Positions 26,483 to 35,313 of a DNA stretch of 64,000 bases are shown in pieces. The stretch's first letter is position 1, and every line of letters starts with the position of its first letter. Source of the stretch: Verrucomicrobium sp. (GTDB lineage Bacteria > Verrucomicrobiota > Verrucomicrobiia > Methylacidiphilales > UBA1321); the NCBI GenBank assembly GCA_017849585.1, contig JAFIGT010000026.1, positions 1 to 64,000 on the forward strand, given 5' to 3'. The notes beneath the pieces are model-generated. The model had not been told where the DNA came from. It saw only the letters and a list, made by a program, of their open reading frames with translations, and did no database searches. The position numbers were made by a program, and so were the translations under genes.

Positions 26483-27730
26483 TTACTGCGATTGGGCACC
26501 CAACTGATTGATGATGCCGATGAGCGGGAGGAAGAGGGCGATAACGATCGTACCGACAATGACGGCCAGGAATACGATCATCACCGGTTCCAGCAAGCTG
26601 GTCAAACCGGCCACGGCATTGTCGACTTCTTCGTCGTACACGTCCGCGATCTTGATCAACATGTCAGGCAATTGACCGGTTTCTTCGCCGACCTGAATCA
26701 TGGAAATCACCATGGGCGGAAACACGCCGGAAGCCTCGAGCGGGGTGACAATGGTTTCACCCTCCTTGACGCTGTCGTGCACCTTCGCGATCGAATTCGC
26801 GATCACGATGTTGCCAGCTGTTTCTTTCGTGATGTTCAGTGCTTGCAGGATGGGAACACCGGAACTGACCAGCGTACCCAGTGTACGGCTGAACCGGGAG
26901 ATCGCGGACTTGCGGACCAGATCCCCAAGCAGGGGAGCCTGCAGCTTGAAGCGATCAATAAAGAGAGCGCCGAACGGAGTCTTGGCAAAAACCTTGTAGG
27001 CGATGACCACCACCACGAGGCCGACACCGATGAGGATGAAGTTATCCTTAAATCCCGTACTGACGGCGATGACGAACTGGGTTAGTCCCGGGAGCGGCTT
27101 GCCGCCGAGCATGTCGGCGAAAATCTGCTGGAACTTCGGCACGATGAACACCAACAGGAACGCCATGATCGCGACAGCAATGAGGAGCACCACAATCGGG
27201 TACACCATCGCGGAAACAACCTTGCCCTTGATCTTCTCGGACTTTTCCTGGAACTCGGCCAGGCGGGTGAGAACGATTTCAAGCACACCACCCAATTCAC
27301 CGGCCTTCACCATGTTGACATACAACTTGGTGAAAATCCGGGGATGTTGCGCCAAGGCTTCGGAGAACGTACCGCCGCTTTCCACCGCCGTGGCCATGTT
27401 CGTCATGGCGTTGCGCAGGACGGGACTCTTTTCCTGCTTGATCAGCGTATTGAGCGCTCGCAGGAGAGGCAGACCGGCGTCGATCAGCGTGGCCAACTGC
27501 CGCGTGAAAACGGTGAGCACCTTACCGCTGACAGAACCACTCGATTTTTTGCCCTTGGCCGGAGCCCCGGTGACCGATGCGGCCGCTTCCGTTCCCGCCT
27601 CGGCGATGCGGGTGGGGAAAAAGCCCATCTTCTTGATTTGTGCTGTCGCGTCGTTCGTATCCGCCGCGTCGATGGTTCCGCTTTTTTGTTGGCCGCGGGC
27701 GTCAACGGCGGTGTAGGCGTAAGTGGGCAT
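26483..27730 (-). CDS. GspF/PilC-type inner-membrane protein of a pilus or type II secretion machine
   Basis: 415 residues. Two repeated GspF domains are seen: FTRQLATLIDAGLPLLRALNTL in the first and FSRTLGTLVSSGVPILQALN in the second. Three membrane helices separate or close them (VYPIVVLLIAVAIMAFLLVFIVP, FILIGVGLVVVVIAYKVF and IVFLAVIVGTIVIALFLPL). The protein is the polytopic platform on which the assembly ATPase acts. The N-terminal YAYTAVDARGQQKSGTI is typical. It follows the two ATPase genes and precedes the GT-C-like gene. It resembles PilC of type IV pili as much as GspF, so no subtype is claimed. Confidence 0.93.
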   Translation of the reverse strand: MPTYAYTAVDARGQQKSGTIDAADTNDATAQIKKMGFFPTRIAEAGTEAAASVTGAPAKGKKSSGSVSGKVLTVFTRQLATLIDAGLPLLRALNTLIKQEKSPVLRNAMTNMATAVESGGTFSEALAQHPRIFTKLYVNMVKAGELGGVLEIVLTRLAEFQEKSEKIKGKVVSAMVYPIVVLLIAVAIMAFLLVFIVPKFQQIFADMLGGKPLPGLTQFVIAVSTGFKDNFILIGVGLVVVVIAYKVFAKTPFGALFIDRFKLQAPLLGDLVRKSAISRFSRTLGTLVSSGVPILQALNITKETAGNIVIANSIAKVHDSVKEGETIVTPLEASGVFPPMVISMIQVGEETGQLPDMLIKIADVYDEEVDNAVAGLTSLLEPVMIVFLAVIVGTIVIALFLPLIGIINQLGAQSQ

Positions 27731-27811
27731 AATGGGGTAAGGTCAAATCTCAAAAATCAAATTTCAAAAGCGGCCGAACGAATCTGGGCTTTTTCCATCA
27801 ACCTTCATAGC

Positions 27812-27837
27812 TTTTACTTTTGAGCTTTGAGTTTTTT
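27812..27837 (-). repeat. 26-base block shared with the 3' side of the secretin gene
   Basis: Read on the minus strand, the sequence after the ATPase stop TAA is A-rich, contains CTCAAAGCTCAAAAGTAAAA and is identical over 26 bases to 45939-45964, which follows the GspD stop codon. The block belongs to a GTCAAAA-like family also present at 36584 and 46029. Confidence 0.7.
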
Positions 27838-29513
27838 TACGTGTATTTCAAAACTTCTTCAATCGTGGTCTCGCCATCAAATATGCTCCGCAGGCCATCC
27901 GCTCGCAGCGTCGTCATTCCCAGTTCAATCGCTTTCTGGCGGATGACAATGGAGGGGGCCCGCTGGCTGATAAGCTCGCGGATTGGTTCCGTGATGTCCA
28001 GCAATTCGTAGATACCCTTGCGGCCCTTGTAACCGGTGTTGTTGCACTCGTCACAGCCGCGCCCGTAGTAAAATGTCTTGTCGCCGATCTCATGCGCCGC
28101 GAGGCCGATCTGTTGCAAAATCGCCTCGGTCGGCTCGTATGGCGTCTTGCAGTTCGGACAAATCTTGCGGACAAGCCGCTGGGCGAGAATTCCCTCCAGC
28201 GTGGATGAAATCAGGAAGGGCTCCACACCCATATCGATCAAGCGCGCCACGGCACCGGGAGCATCATTCGTGTGCAGCGTGGTGAAGACCAAGTGTCCCG
28301 TCAACGAGGCCTGGATGGCGATCTGAGCCGTCTCAATGTCACGCGTTTCACCGACCATGATGCGATCCGGGTCCTGACGCAAAAAGGCACGCAGTACGCG
28401 GGCGAAATTTAATCCGATGCTTTCGTTGATCGGGATCTGGATGATTCCCTCGATCTCGTATTCCACCGGGTCCTCGGCGGTAAGCAGCTTGCTGTCGGGC
28501 GTGTTGATGCGGCGCAGGCAGGAGTAAAGCGTCGTCGTCTTGCCGGAACCGGTCGGCCCTGTCACGATGAAAATGCCATTCGGCTTTTCAATCGTCTCGC
28601 AGATGTAATCAAAAATGCGCTTCGGCATGCCGAGCGTCTCGAGGTCGAGATTCACCACGGAGCGGTCCAATACACGGAGCACCACGCTCTCGCCAAACTG
28701 CGTCGGCAGCGTCGACACACGCAAATCCACCTGGCGTCCCGCCATCGTGGTCTGAATACGACCATCCTGCGGAATACGGCGCTCGGCGATGTTCAGGCCC
28801 GCCATGACCTTGATACGCGATGTGATCGCGACGGACAGATGCCGCGGAGGCGGTGACATTTCGTACAGAGCACCGTCAACACGATAGCGAATCTTGAAAT
28901 CATGCTCGAACGGCTCGAAGTGAATATCGCTCGCCCGCGCCTGAATCGCCTGCGCCACCACCGTGTTCACGTACTTGACGATGGGAGCGGCGCCTTCGAG
29001 ATCAGCCGTGACGTCGATGCTGCCGTCTTCCTTGACCGTAACTTCACCGGCCAGTTGCGCCAGCAAATCCTCCACCTCAGCCTCTTCGGAGCCGTAGTAC
29101 TTCTCCACCAAACCGCGAATCTGGTCCGGCGCGGCGACGTAAATCTGAATATCCTTGCCCGTGGCGAAACGCAGATCATCCGCAATGCGCGGATCGAGCG
29201 CATCGACCAGGGCCACCTTCAACAACACGCCGTCAAATTCTAGCGGCAACGCCCCGTGCACACGCGCTGTCTGCGGCGGCATCATGCTGAGCAATTCCGG
29301 CGGGAATTCGATGCGGGAGAGATCGATCACCTCCGTGCCGAGATTCTGCGCGATGGCCGCGTAGAGCTCGTCCTTCGACATGATTCCGTAGTCCTCGACG
29401 ACTTCCTGAATCCGCTTGCCGGACCGGGATTGCTCGTCGCCGAGTTCCGTGAATTGTTCCTCGGTGATGTAACCGTTGTCTTTGAGGAAAGAAAGGAGCA
29501 GGGACGGATTCAT
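27837..29513 (-). CDS. GspE/PilB-type assembly ATPase (first minus-strand copy)
   Basis: 558 residues. An N-terminal MshEN-like domain (LLSFLKDNGYITEEQF...) is followed by the ATPase core. Walker A is GPTGSGKTTTLYSCL, the Asp box is TAEDPVEYEIEG, and Walker B is near DPDRIMVGETRDIETAQIA. A zinc site of four cysteines is at CPNCKTPYEPTE and CDECNNTGYKGR. Such hexamers drive pseudopilus or pilus growth on the cytoplasmic side of a GspF/PilC protein. It lies 10 bases after the second ATPase gene, and the stop is followed by the shared 26-base block. Confidence 0.94.
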   Translation of the reverse strand: MNPSLLLSFLKDNGYITEEQFTELGDEQSRSGKRIQEVVEDYGIMSKDELYAAIAQNLGTEVIDLSRIEFPPELLSMMPPQTARVHGALPLEFDGVLLKVALVDALDPRIADDLRFATGKDIQIYVAAPDQIRGLVEKYYGSEEAEVEDLLAQLAGEVTVKEDGSIDVTADLEGAAPIVKYVNTVVAQAIQARASDIHFEPFEHDFKIRYRVDGALYEMSPPPRHLSVAITSRIKVMAGLNIAERRIPQDGRIQTTMAGRQVDLRVSTLPTQFGESVVLRVLDRSVVNLDLETLGMPKRIFDYICETIEKPNGIFIVTGPTGSGKTTTLYSCLRRINTPDSKLLTAEDPVEYEIEGIIQIPINESIGLNFARVLRAFLRQDPDRIMVGETRDIETAQIAIQASLTGHLVFTTLHTNDAPGAVARLIDMGVEPFLISSTLEGILAQRLVRKICPNCKTPYEPTEAILQQIGLAAHEIGDKTFYYGRGCDECNNTGYKGRKGIYELLDITEPIRELISQRAPSIVIRQKAIELGMTTLRADGLRSIFDGETTIEEVLKYT

Positions 29514-29523
29514 GGCGGTATCG

Positions 29524-31230
29524 TCAGGCTTTGTCGCCCATGGTGGCGGTAATGACTTCCTCCGGAGTGGTCATACCGGAGAGAACCTTGCGCAAGCCGT
29601 CTTCGCGCAGGGTGCGCATGCCGAGATCGCGTGCCCGCTGGCGGATCGCCATGACGCTCATCTTCTCGTTGACCATGCGACGGATTTCATCGTCGAGCAC
29701 GCAGATTTCAAAAATACCCATCCGGCCCTTATGCCCGGTGTTGCGACAGTAATCGCAACCGTGCCCGTGCATGAAGTTCGCCTGGGCCAGTTGGTTGGCA
29801 TCGAGGTTAAGGGAACGAATCTCCGCCTCGGTCGGTTGATACGGTTCCGCGCACTTGGGACAAATCTTGCGCACGAGACGCTGGGCCATGATGGCCCGCA
29901 CCGAGGAGGCGACGAGGAACGGCTTTACTCCCATATCCACCAGACGGGTGACCGCGCTGGGCGCGTCGTTGGTGTGCAGCGTGCTGAAGACGAGGTGACC
30001 GGTCAGCGACGCATTGATGGCAATCTGCGCCGTTTCCAAGTCACGAATTTCACCGATCATGATGATGTTCGGTGCCTGACGCAACATGGCGCGCAACGCA
30101 GCGGCGAAGGTCATGCCCACGTCGGCATTGACCGGCACCTGGTTAATGCCCGAAAGCTGGTACTCCACCGGGTCTTCCACCGTGATGATCTTGCGGTCCG
30201 GCTTGTTGATGTAATTCAGACACGCGTAAAGTGTCGTCGTCTTGCCCGAACCCGTCGGCCCGGTGACAAGGAAGATGCCGTCCGGCAAACCGAGCACCCG
30301 CTCCATGACCGCCTGGTCATCGGACAGGAAGCCCAGTTCCGGCAAGCCAAGCACAAGACTCGATTTGTCCAAAATACGCATGACGATGCTCTCGCCGTGA
30401 TTGGTCGGCACGGTCGAAACACGCAAATCGATCGATGTCTTCTCGCCGACGCGCAACTGGATGCGACCGTCCTGCGGCAATCGCTTTTCCGCGATGCTCA
30501 TGTTCGACATGATCTTGATGCGGCTGATGATCGCCGCCTGCAATTTCTTGGGCGGGTCCTGCATCACCTGCAGCACACCGTCGATGCGGTAACGCAGGCG
30601 CAACCGCTTTTCCAGCGGTTCGAGATGAATATCGCTCGCGCGCATGCGGTGCGCTTCAAGGATCATCAAATGCACCATCTTGATGATGGGCGCGTCGCCT
30701 TCCGTCGCATGATCCGCGCCTTCTTCACCGGCCTTCCCGGCGTGAACCTGCAGTTCATCACCCTGGTAACCGCTGATCAGCGAGTTCACCGCGTCATCAA
30801 GGCTGCCGTAGTAACGCTTGATCGCATCGTCGATCTGCGCCTTGGGCACCACGATGCTTTCGATATCGAGCTTCAGAACATTCTGCAGCGTATCGATGGT
30901 TTCAAAATCGTAAGGATTACTGATGGCGAGGCGTAGCGTACGTTCGTCGCGCTCCAGCGGCATGACGCCATAGCGATAGACCAGCGGCTTCGGTACAGAC
31001 TGCACCGCATCGTCCGGAACGCTGTCGATGTGCTCGATGACAGGCAACCCCGCATCGTTGGCCATCGTGTGCAGCACATCCATGTTGGTGATCAGCCCAC
31101 GACGGACGAGCTCCTCCACGGGACCGTGGCCATTGAGCTTGGCGGCTGAGCGCGCGGACTCCGCGTCCGTCGGTTCGATCAGGCCGTTGTTAATTAGAAG
31201 TTCGAGGATGTAATCTTCGTTAGCTAGCAC
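29524..31230 (-). CDS. GspE/PilB-type assembly ATPase (second minus-strand copy)
   Basis: 568 residues from the GTG at 31228-31230 (VLANEDYILELLINNG). A longer frame starts 120 bases upstream, but its product looks like non-coding sequence. An MshEN-like N-terminal domain leads to the ATPase with Walker A GPTGSGKTTTLYACLN, TVEDPVEYQLSGI, NIIMIGEIRDLETAQIA and the zinc cysteines CPKCAEPYQPTE and CDYCRNTGHKGR. It is co-directional with, and 10 bases before, the other ATPase gene. The two share the same build and may form mixed or alternative motors. The gene is the first in this operon. Confidence 0.92.
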   Translation of the reverse strand: MLANEDYILELLINNGLIEPTDAESARSAAKLNGHGPVEELVRRGLITNMDVLHTMANDAGLPVIEHIDSVPDDAVQSVPKPLVYRYGVMPLERDERTLRLAISNPYDFETIDTLQNVLKLDIESIVVPKAQIDDAIKRYYGSLDDAVNSLISGYQGDELQVHAGKAGEEGADHATEGDAPIIKMVHLMILEAHRMRASDIHLEPLEKRLRLRYRIDGVLQVMQDPPKKLQAAIISRIKIMSNMSIAEKRLPQDGRIQLRVGEKTSIDLRVSTVPTNHGESIVMRILDKSSLVLGLPELGFLSDDQAVMERVLGLPDGIFLVTGPTGSGKTTTLYACLNYINKPDRKIITVEDPVEYQLSGINQVPVNADVGMTFAAALRAMLRQAPNIIMIGEIRDLETAQIAINASLTGHLVFSTLHTNDAPSAVTRLVDMGVKPFLVASSVRAIMAQRLVRKICPKCAEPYQPTEAEIRSLNLDANQLAQANFMHGHGCDYCRNTGHKGRMGIFEICVLDDEIRRMVNEKMSVMAIRQRARDLGMRTLREDGLRKVLSGMTTPEEVITATMGDKA

Positions 31231-31579
31231 GTCTCTGTTGCCTCGAAGGTCAAAAGTAATGCACGCAACTATCGCTGCCAAGCGTTTATTACTATTTTTT
31301 ATACGAAATTTCCATCGGCATTCCCAAATTGATATTTGATCCCTGATCAAACAAACCGATTTCTCCTCTCAAATAGATCACTTTCGCCTTCTCTTTTCGT
31401 CATCCTCTCGATCTTCGAAACACAACGTTCCCCGCGCATCAAAACGCGCCGCGCTTGCGCTGAAGGAGAGTTTTGCGCGAAAGAGCGCTGCGACGGGTCA
31501 GAGCCCGTCTTGCGGTTGGAGATGATAAGAAACAATTTGGAGTGCTGCCGCAAACAGGGAGAAACCTGCGCACCCAACT
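31231..31579. other. Intergenic region upstream of the minus-strand pilus operon
   Basis: About 350 bases without a convincing gene. The part near 31260-31340 is AT-rich and is the likely promoter region of the ATPase operon. A hairpin is formed by GACGGG (31492-31497) and CCCGTC (31504-31509), of the same GGG-TCAGAG-CCC style as other repeats in the window. Short open frames on both strands have no features of real genes. Confidence 0.5.
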
Positions 31580-31617
31580 AAAAAACCGCGCCTGCCACTT
31601 GGGCCAGTCGCGGTTTT
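31580..31617 (-). terminator. Intrinsic terminator of the P-II gene
   Basis: On the minus strand AAAACCGCG pairs with CGCGGTTTT, with an inner CTG/CAG extension, and is followed by a run of six T residues. It lies about 75 bases after the P-II gene stop. It is almost symmetrical and could also act on plus-strand transcripts. Confidence 0.8.
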
Positions 31618-31691
31618 ATTAGTTAAGTAAAAATAAGCCAATGCGTCCCCTCCGCCAAGGGGATGAGGACACCACAGGATTATTGGTAAAA

Positions 31692-32045
<354 letters not shown>

Positions 32046-32106
32046 CTATTCTACGTCCTACCAACCCTAACGCCAGGGGGCAAGTTTCCTGTGCGATTAT
32101 TTTACA

Positions 32107-32122
32107 AGCAGCCAGCATGCCA
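32107..32122 (-). promoter_or_regulatory. Possible sigma-54 promoter for the P-II gene
   Basis: On the minus strand TGGCATG-CTGG-CTGCT matches the -24/-12 consensus TGGCACG-N4-TTGCW, with the essential GG and GC separated by ten bases. It lies 77 bases before the ATG, leaving a normal leader. No enhancer site was identified by eye. Confidence 0.5.
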
Positions 32123-32242
32123 TCTATCGGTTTCAATATAAGATTTATGAATGAGAATCTTTCGCCTCGACTCCAACTCCCTGACGCATGCGCTGTGAAT
32201 ATGATTGCCGCGAGCTCACTAGTTCTTTAAACCATATCCCCT

Positions 32243-33346
32243 ATGTTGAAAGCCGGTATCGTTGGTCTGCCCAATGTGGGCAAAAGTACTCTTTTTAATG
32301 CCCTCACCCGCACCCGCAAGGCGCAGGCGGCGAACTATCCCTTCTGCACCATCGATCCGAACACCGGCGTCGTGACCGTGCCGGACGAACGTCTCGCGGT
32401 TCTTTCCAAGATCAGCGGTTCGCAAAAGCTGATTCCCGCTGTGATCGAATTTGTCGACATCGCCGGCCTAGTCAAAGGCGCCAGCCAGGGCGAAGGTCTC
32501 GGCAATCAATTCCTCCAGCACATCCGCGAAGTCGACGCGATTGTCCAAGTCGTCCGCTGCTTTGAGGATACCAACATTCACCACGTCAGCGGCAACATCG
32601 ACCCGATCCGCGACATCGAAGTGATCAACACCGAGCTCGTGCTGTGCGATCTCGCCACCGTCCAGAAACGCAAGGATCGCTCGACGAAGGGTGCCCGCGG
32701 CGGCGACAAGGTCGCCAAGGCCGAAGTGGAACTCTGTACCAAGCTCGAACCGCATCTCGACTCGGGCAAGCCCGCCCTCACCCTCGAGCTTTCCGACGAT
32801 GAGAAAGCGCTCTTGAAGACGTTCTTCCTGCTGACCTCGAAGCCGACCCTCTTCGCCTGCAACGTGGCCGAGGGCGATCTCGCCACCGCCGATGACAACC
32901 CCTACGTCAAGACCGTGCGCGAGTACGTCGGCAAACATCACGACACGGAAGCCGTGGTCATTTCCGCCCAGATTGAATCCGATCTCGTCGACCTCTCCGA
33001 AGCCGACGCCAAGGAATACCTCGACGGTCTCGGCGTGAAGGAGTCGGGCGTGGGCGTGCTCATCCGCGGCGCCTATCACCTTCTCGGCCTGCGCACCTAC
33101 CTCACCACGGGCGAGAAGGAAACCAGCGCGTGGACCATCCACCAGGGCGACACCGCCCCGAAGGCGGCCGGCGTCATCCACTCCGACTTCGAACGCGGCT
33201 TCATCGCCGCCGAGTGCACCGCTTACGAAGACCTCGTCCGCCTCGGCTCCTTCGCCAAGGCCCGCGAAGCCGGCAAGCTCCGCATCGAAGGCAAGGAATA
33301 CGTCGTCAAGGACGGCGACGTCCTCGAGTTCCGCTTCAACGTGTAA
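32243..33346 (+). CDS. ychF: Ribosome-associated GTPase/ATPase YchF (Obg family)
   Basis: 367 residues. The P-loop is GLPNVGKSTLFNAL near residue 8, the switch region is NYPFCTIDPN, and FVDIAGLVKGASQGEGLGNQFL is the G3 region. The family-specific NVAEGD occupies the base-binding position, where YchF prefers ATP over GTP. The C-terminal TGS domain has TYLTTGEKETSAWTI and GKEYVVKDGDVLEFRFNV. YchF binds the ribosome and modulates stress response and start-codon choice. The gene is divergent from the P-II gene, with about 210 bases between them, and is followed by a strong palindrome. Confidence 0.96.
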   Translation: MLKAGIVGLPNVGKSTLFNALTRTRKAQAANYPFCTIDPNTGVVTVPDERLAVLSKISGSQKLIPAVIEFVDIAGLVKGASQGEGLGNQFLQHIREVDAIVQVVRCFEDTNIHHVSGNIDPIRDIEVINTELVLCDLATVQKRKDRSTKGARGGDKVAKAEVELCTKLEPHLDSGKPALTLELSDDEKALLKTFFLLTSKPTLFACNVAEGDLATADDNPYVKTVREYVGKHHDTEAVVISAQIESDLVDLSEADAKEYLDGLGVKESGVGVLIRGAYHLLGLRTYLTTGEKETSAWTIHQGDTAPKAAGVIHSDFERGFIAAECTAYEDLVRLGSFAKAREAGKLRIEGKEYVVKDGDVLEFRFNV

Positions 33347-33384
33347 GGGGGCTCACTCCTACAGTGAAGATCGAAGAAGTGGGG

Positions 33385-33434
33385 CGCCAAAGGGAATGAT
33401 TCCCTTTGGCGGAGTATAGGGCAGAGCCCCAATC
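33385..33434. repeat. Palindrome plus CCCTTTG/GTATAGGG repeat, copy 2
   Basis: CGCCAAAGGGAA pairs perfectly with TTCCCTTTGGCG around a TGA loop (12 pairs, 33385-33411), then GGAGTATAGGGCAGAGCCCC. Downstream of ychF, it can serve as a transcript end; it has no T-run. The last 36 bases resemble 22813-22850. The frame of the following ATPase gene is open across it, but the true start lies after it. Confidence 0.65.
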
Positions 33435-33468
33435 TCGACATTTGGAAATTGCCAATTATCCTCTCGTC

Positions 33469-35175
33469 ATGGTGCATCTGCTGGAACGCCTGCAACAGCG
33501 TGCGGAACAATTCGGCCCGGCTTTCTCGCCGGAAGCCGTGCAGGAACTCCGTCAAGCCGCCTCGCAGCAGCACTCCCTGATCGGCACCATCCTCGACAAA
33601 CATCCCGTCGACGAAACTGGCTTCCTCTCCGCCGTCGCCGCCGATTACGGCATGCCGTGGTGGGAAGATTCGAAAGCCACCATGCCCCCCGAGCTGCGAC
33701 AGAAATTCCCCGTGCGCCTCGCCTTGCGTCATCATTTATTACCCGTGCAACAGGATGAGACCGGCATCTGGCTGCTGACCTACGACCCGTTCGATTACCT
33801 CGGCCAGCAACTCGTCGCACAGGCGCTCGGCTCGAATGTCCGCTGGGCCATGGCCACGCGCAAACAGGTGTTGCAGGGCTTGCGTCAGGGGTACGGCGTC
33901 GGTGCGGAAACGTTCGAAGAGATTTTGGAAGGTCGCGCCGGGGAGGAATTCTTCGACCAACTCGCGGAGGAGACGAACAAGATCGACGAGGAGGACAGCG
34001 AAGCCTCGGTGGTTAATTTTGTGAATCAGATCATCCGCGCCGCCATCGCCGAGCGCGCAACCGACATTCACGTCGAGCCCCTCGAGGATGATCTCCGCAT
34101 CCGCTACCGCACCGACGGCGTGTTGCACGAAGCGCCGGTTCCGCCGCAGATCAAACTCCTGCAGGCGTCCGTCATCTCGCGCTTGAAAATCATGGCGCAT
34201 CTCGACATCGCCGAGCGCCGACTCCCGCAGGACGGCCGCATCAATCTCGAATTCGAAGGCAAACACATCGACGTCCGCGTCGCGACGATTCCGTCCGTCA
34301 CAGGCGAGAGCGTCAGTCTCCGTTTGCTCGGCCAGCAGAAATTCACCTTTGAACTCCTCGGCCTCGAAAGCGAGGACGAGGCCCGCATCCGCAGCCTGCT
34401 CGCGATGCCCAACGGCATTGTCCTCATCACCGGCCCGACTGGTTCCGGTAAATCGACCACGCTCTACACGCTCCTCTCCAGCCTGAACGTCAAGGAACGC
34501 CGCATCGTCACGATCGAAGACCCGGTCGAACACAAGATTCCCGGCGTCATCCAAATCGCCGTCAAACCGGAGATCGACCTCTCCTTCGCGCGCGGATTGC
34601 GCAGCATTTTGCGCGGCGATCCGAACGTGGTGATGATCGGGGAAATGCGTGACTTGGAAACCGCCGAGATCGCCATTCGCTCCGCGCTGACCGGCCACCT
34701 CGTCTTCAGCACGCTTCACACCAACGACGCCATTGGCGGCATCACCCGCTTGATCGACATGGGCATCGAGCCATTCCTCGTATCCAATTCCGTCCGCTCT
34801 TTCATCGCCCAACGGCTCGTCCGCACGCTCTGTCCGCATTGCCGCACCCCCGCCAATTACCCGGAGCATTATCTCCGCGAGATCATCTTCGACCTCCCCG
34901 AGGGCGCCACGATTTACAAGGCCGCCGGTTGCGAACAGTGCCGCCACACCGGCTACCAAGGCCGCATGGCCATCTTCGAAGTCTGCATGGTCACGCCGCA
35001 GATTCAGGAGATGATCACCTCCCGCAAATCGCCCAACCTCCTCCGCCATGTCGCCCTGCAGGAAGGTATGCGCACCCTGCGCATGAGCGGCTTCTCCAAG
35101 GTACTGCGCGGCATCACCACCATCGAGGAAGTCATGCGCGTCACCGCCGCTGACTTGGATGCGCTTGATGAATAA
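33469..35175 (+). CDS. gspE: GspE-type assembly ATPase of the plus-strand secretion operon
   Basis: 568 residues from the ATG at 33469 (MVHLLERLQQ). A TTG 63 bases earlier would put the repeat palindrome into the coding region. The N-terminal domain is followed by the ATPase with Walker A GPTGSGKSTTLYTLL, IVTIEDPVEHKIPG, NVVMIGEMRDLETAEIA, and the zinc cysteines CPHCRTP and CEQCRHTGYQGR. It heads a run of eleven more secretion genes all on the plus strand up to the secretin at 45935. It is therefore the dedicated motor of this set, in contrast to the two minus-strand paralogues. Confidence 0.93.
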   Translation: MVHLLERLQQRAEQFGPAFSPEAVQELRQAASQQHSLIGTILDKHPVDETGFLSAVAADYGMPWWEDSKATMPPELRQKFPVRLALRHHLLPVQQDETGIWLLTYDPFDYLGQQLVAQALGSNVRWAMATRKQVLQGLRQGYGVGAETFEEILEGRAGEEFFDQLAEETNKIDEEDSEASVVNFVNQIIRAAIAERATDIHVEPLEDDLRIRYRTDGVLHEAPVPPQIKLLQASVISRLKIMAHLDIAERRLPQDGRINLEFEGKHIDVRVATIPSVTGESVSLRLLGQQKFTFELLGLESEDEARIRSLLAMPNGIVLITGPTGSGKSTTLYTLLSSLNVKERRIVTIEDPVEHKIPGVIQIAVKPEIDLSFARGLRSILRGDPNVVMIGEMRDLETAEIAIRSALTGHLVFSTLHTNDAIGGITRLIDMGIEPFLVSNSVRSFIAQRLVRTLCPHCRTPANYPEHYLREIIFDLPEGATIYKAAGCEQCRHTGYQGRMAIFEVCMVTPQIQEMITSRKSPNLLRHVALQEGMRTLRMSGFSKVLRGITTIEEVMRVTAADLDALDE

Positions 35176-35313
35176 ACTCCTTTCAAACGCACACCGACGC
35201 TACGCGCCATCCCTCTCGAAAGAAGGGACTCCTGCCTGCAAAACCCCGGAGCAGCCCATACCGGTAACGACAAGTATCACGAGTCGCATTACTGGGCGTA
35301 GACTCAGCCTGCT

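Noticed and set aside
33406-33468. TTG start for the plus-strand GspE 63 bases upstream
   Set aside because: It would translate the repeat palindrome. The ATG at 33469 gives a normal N-terminus.
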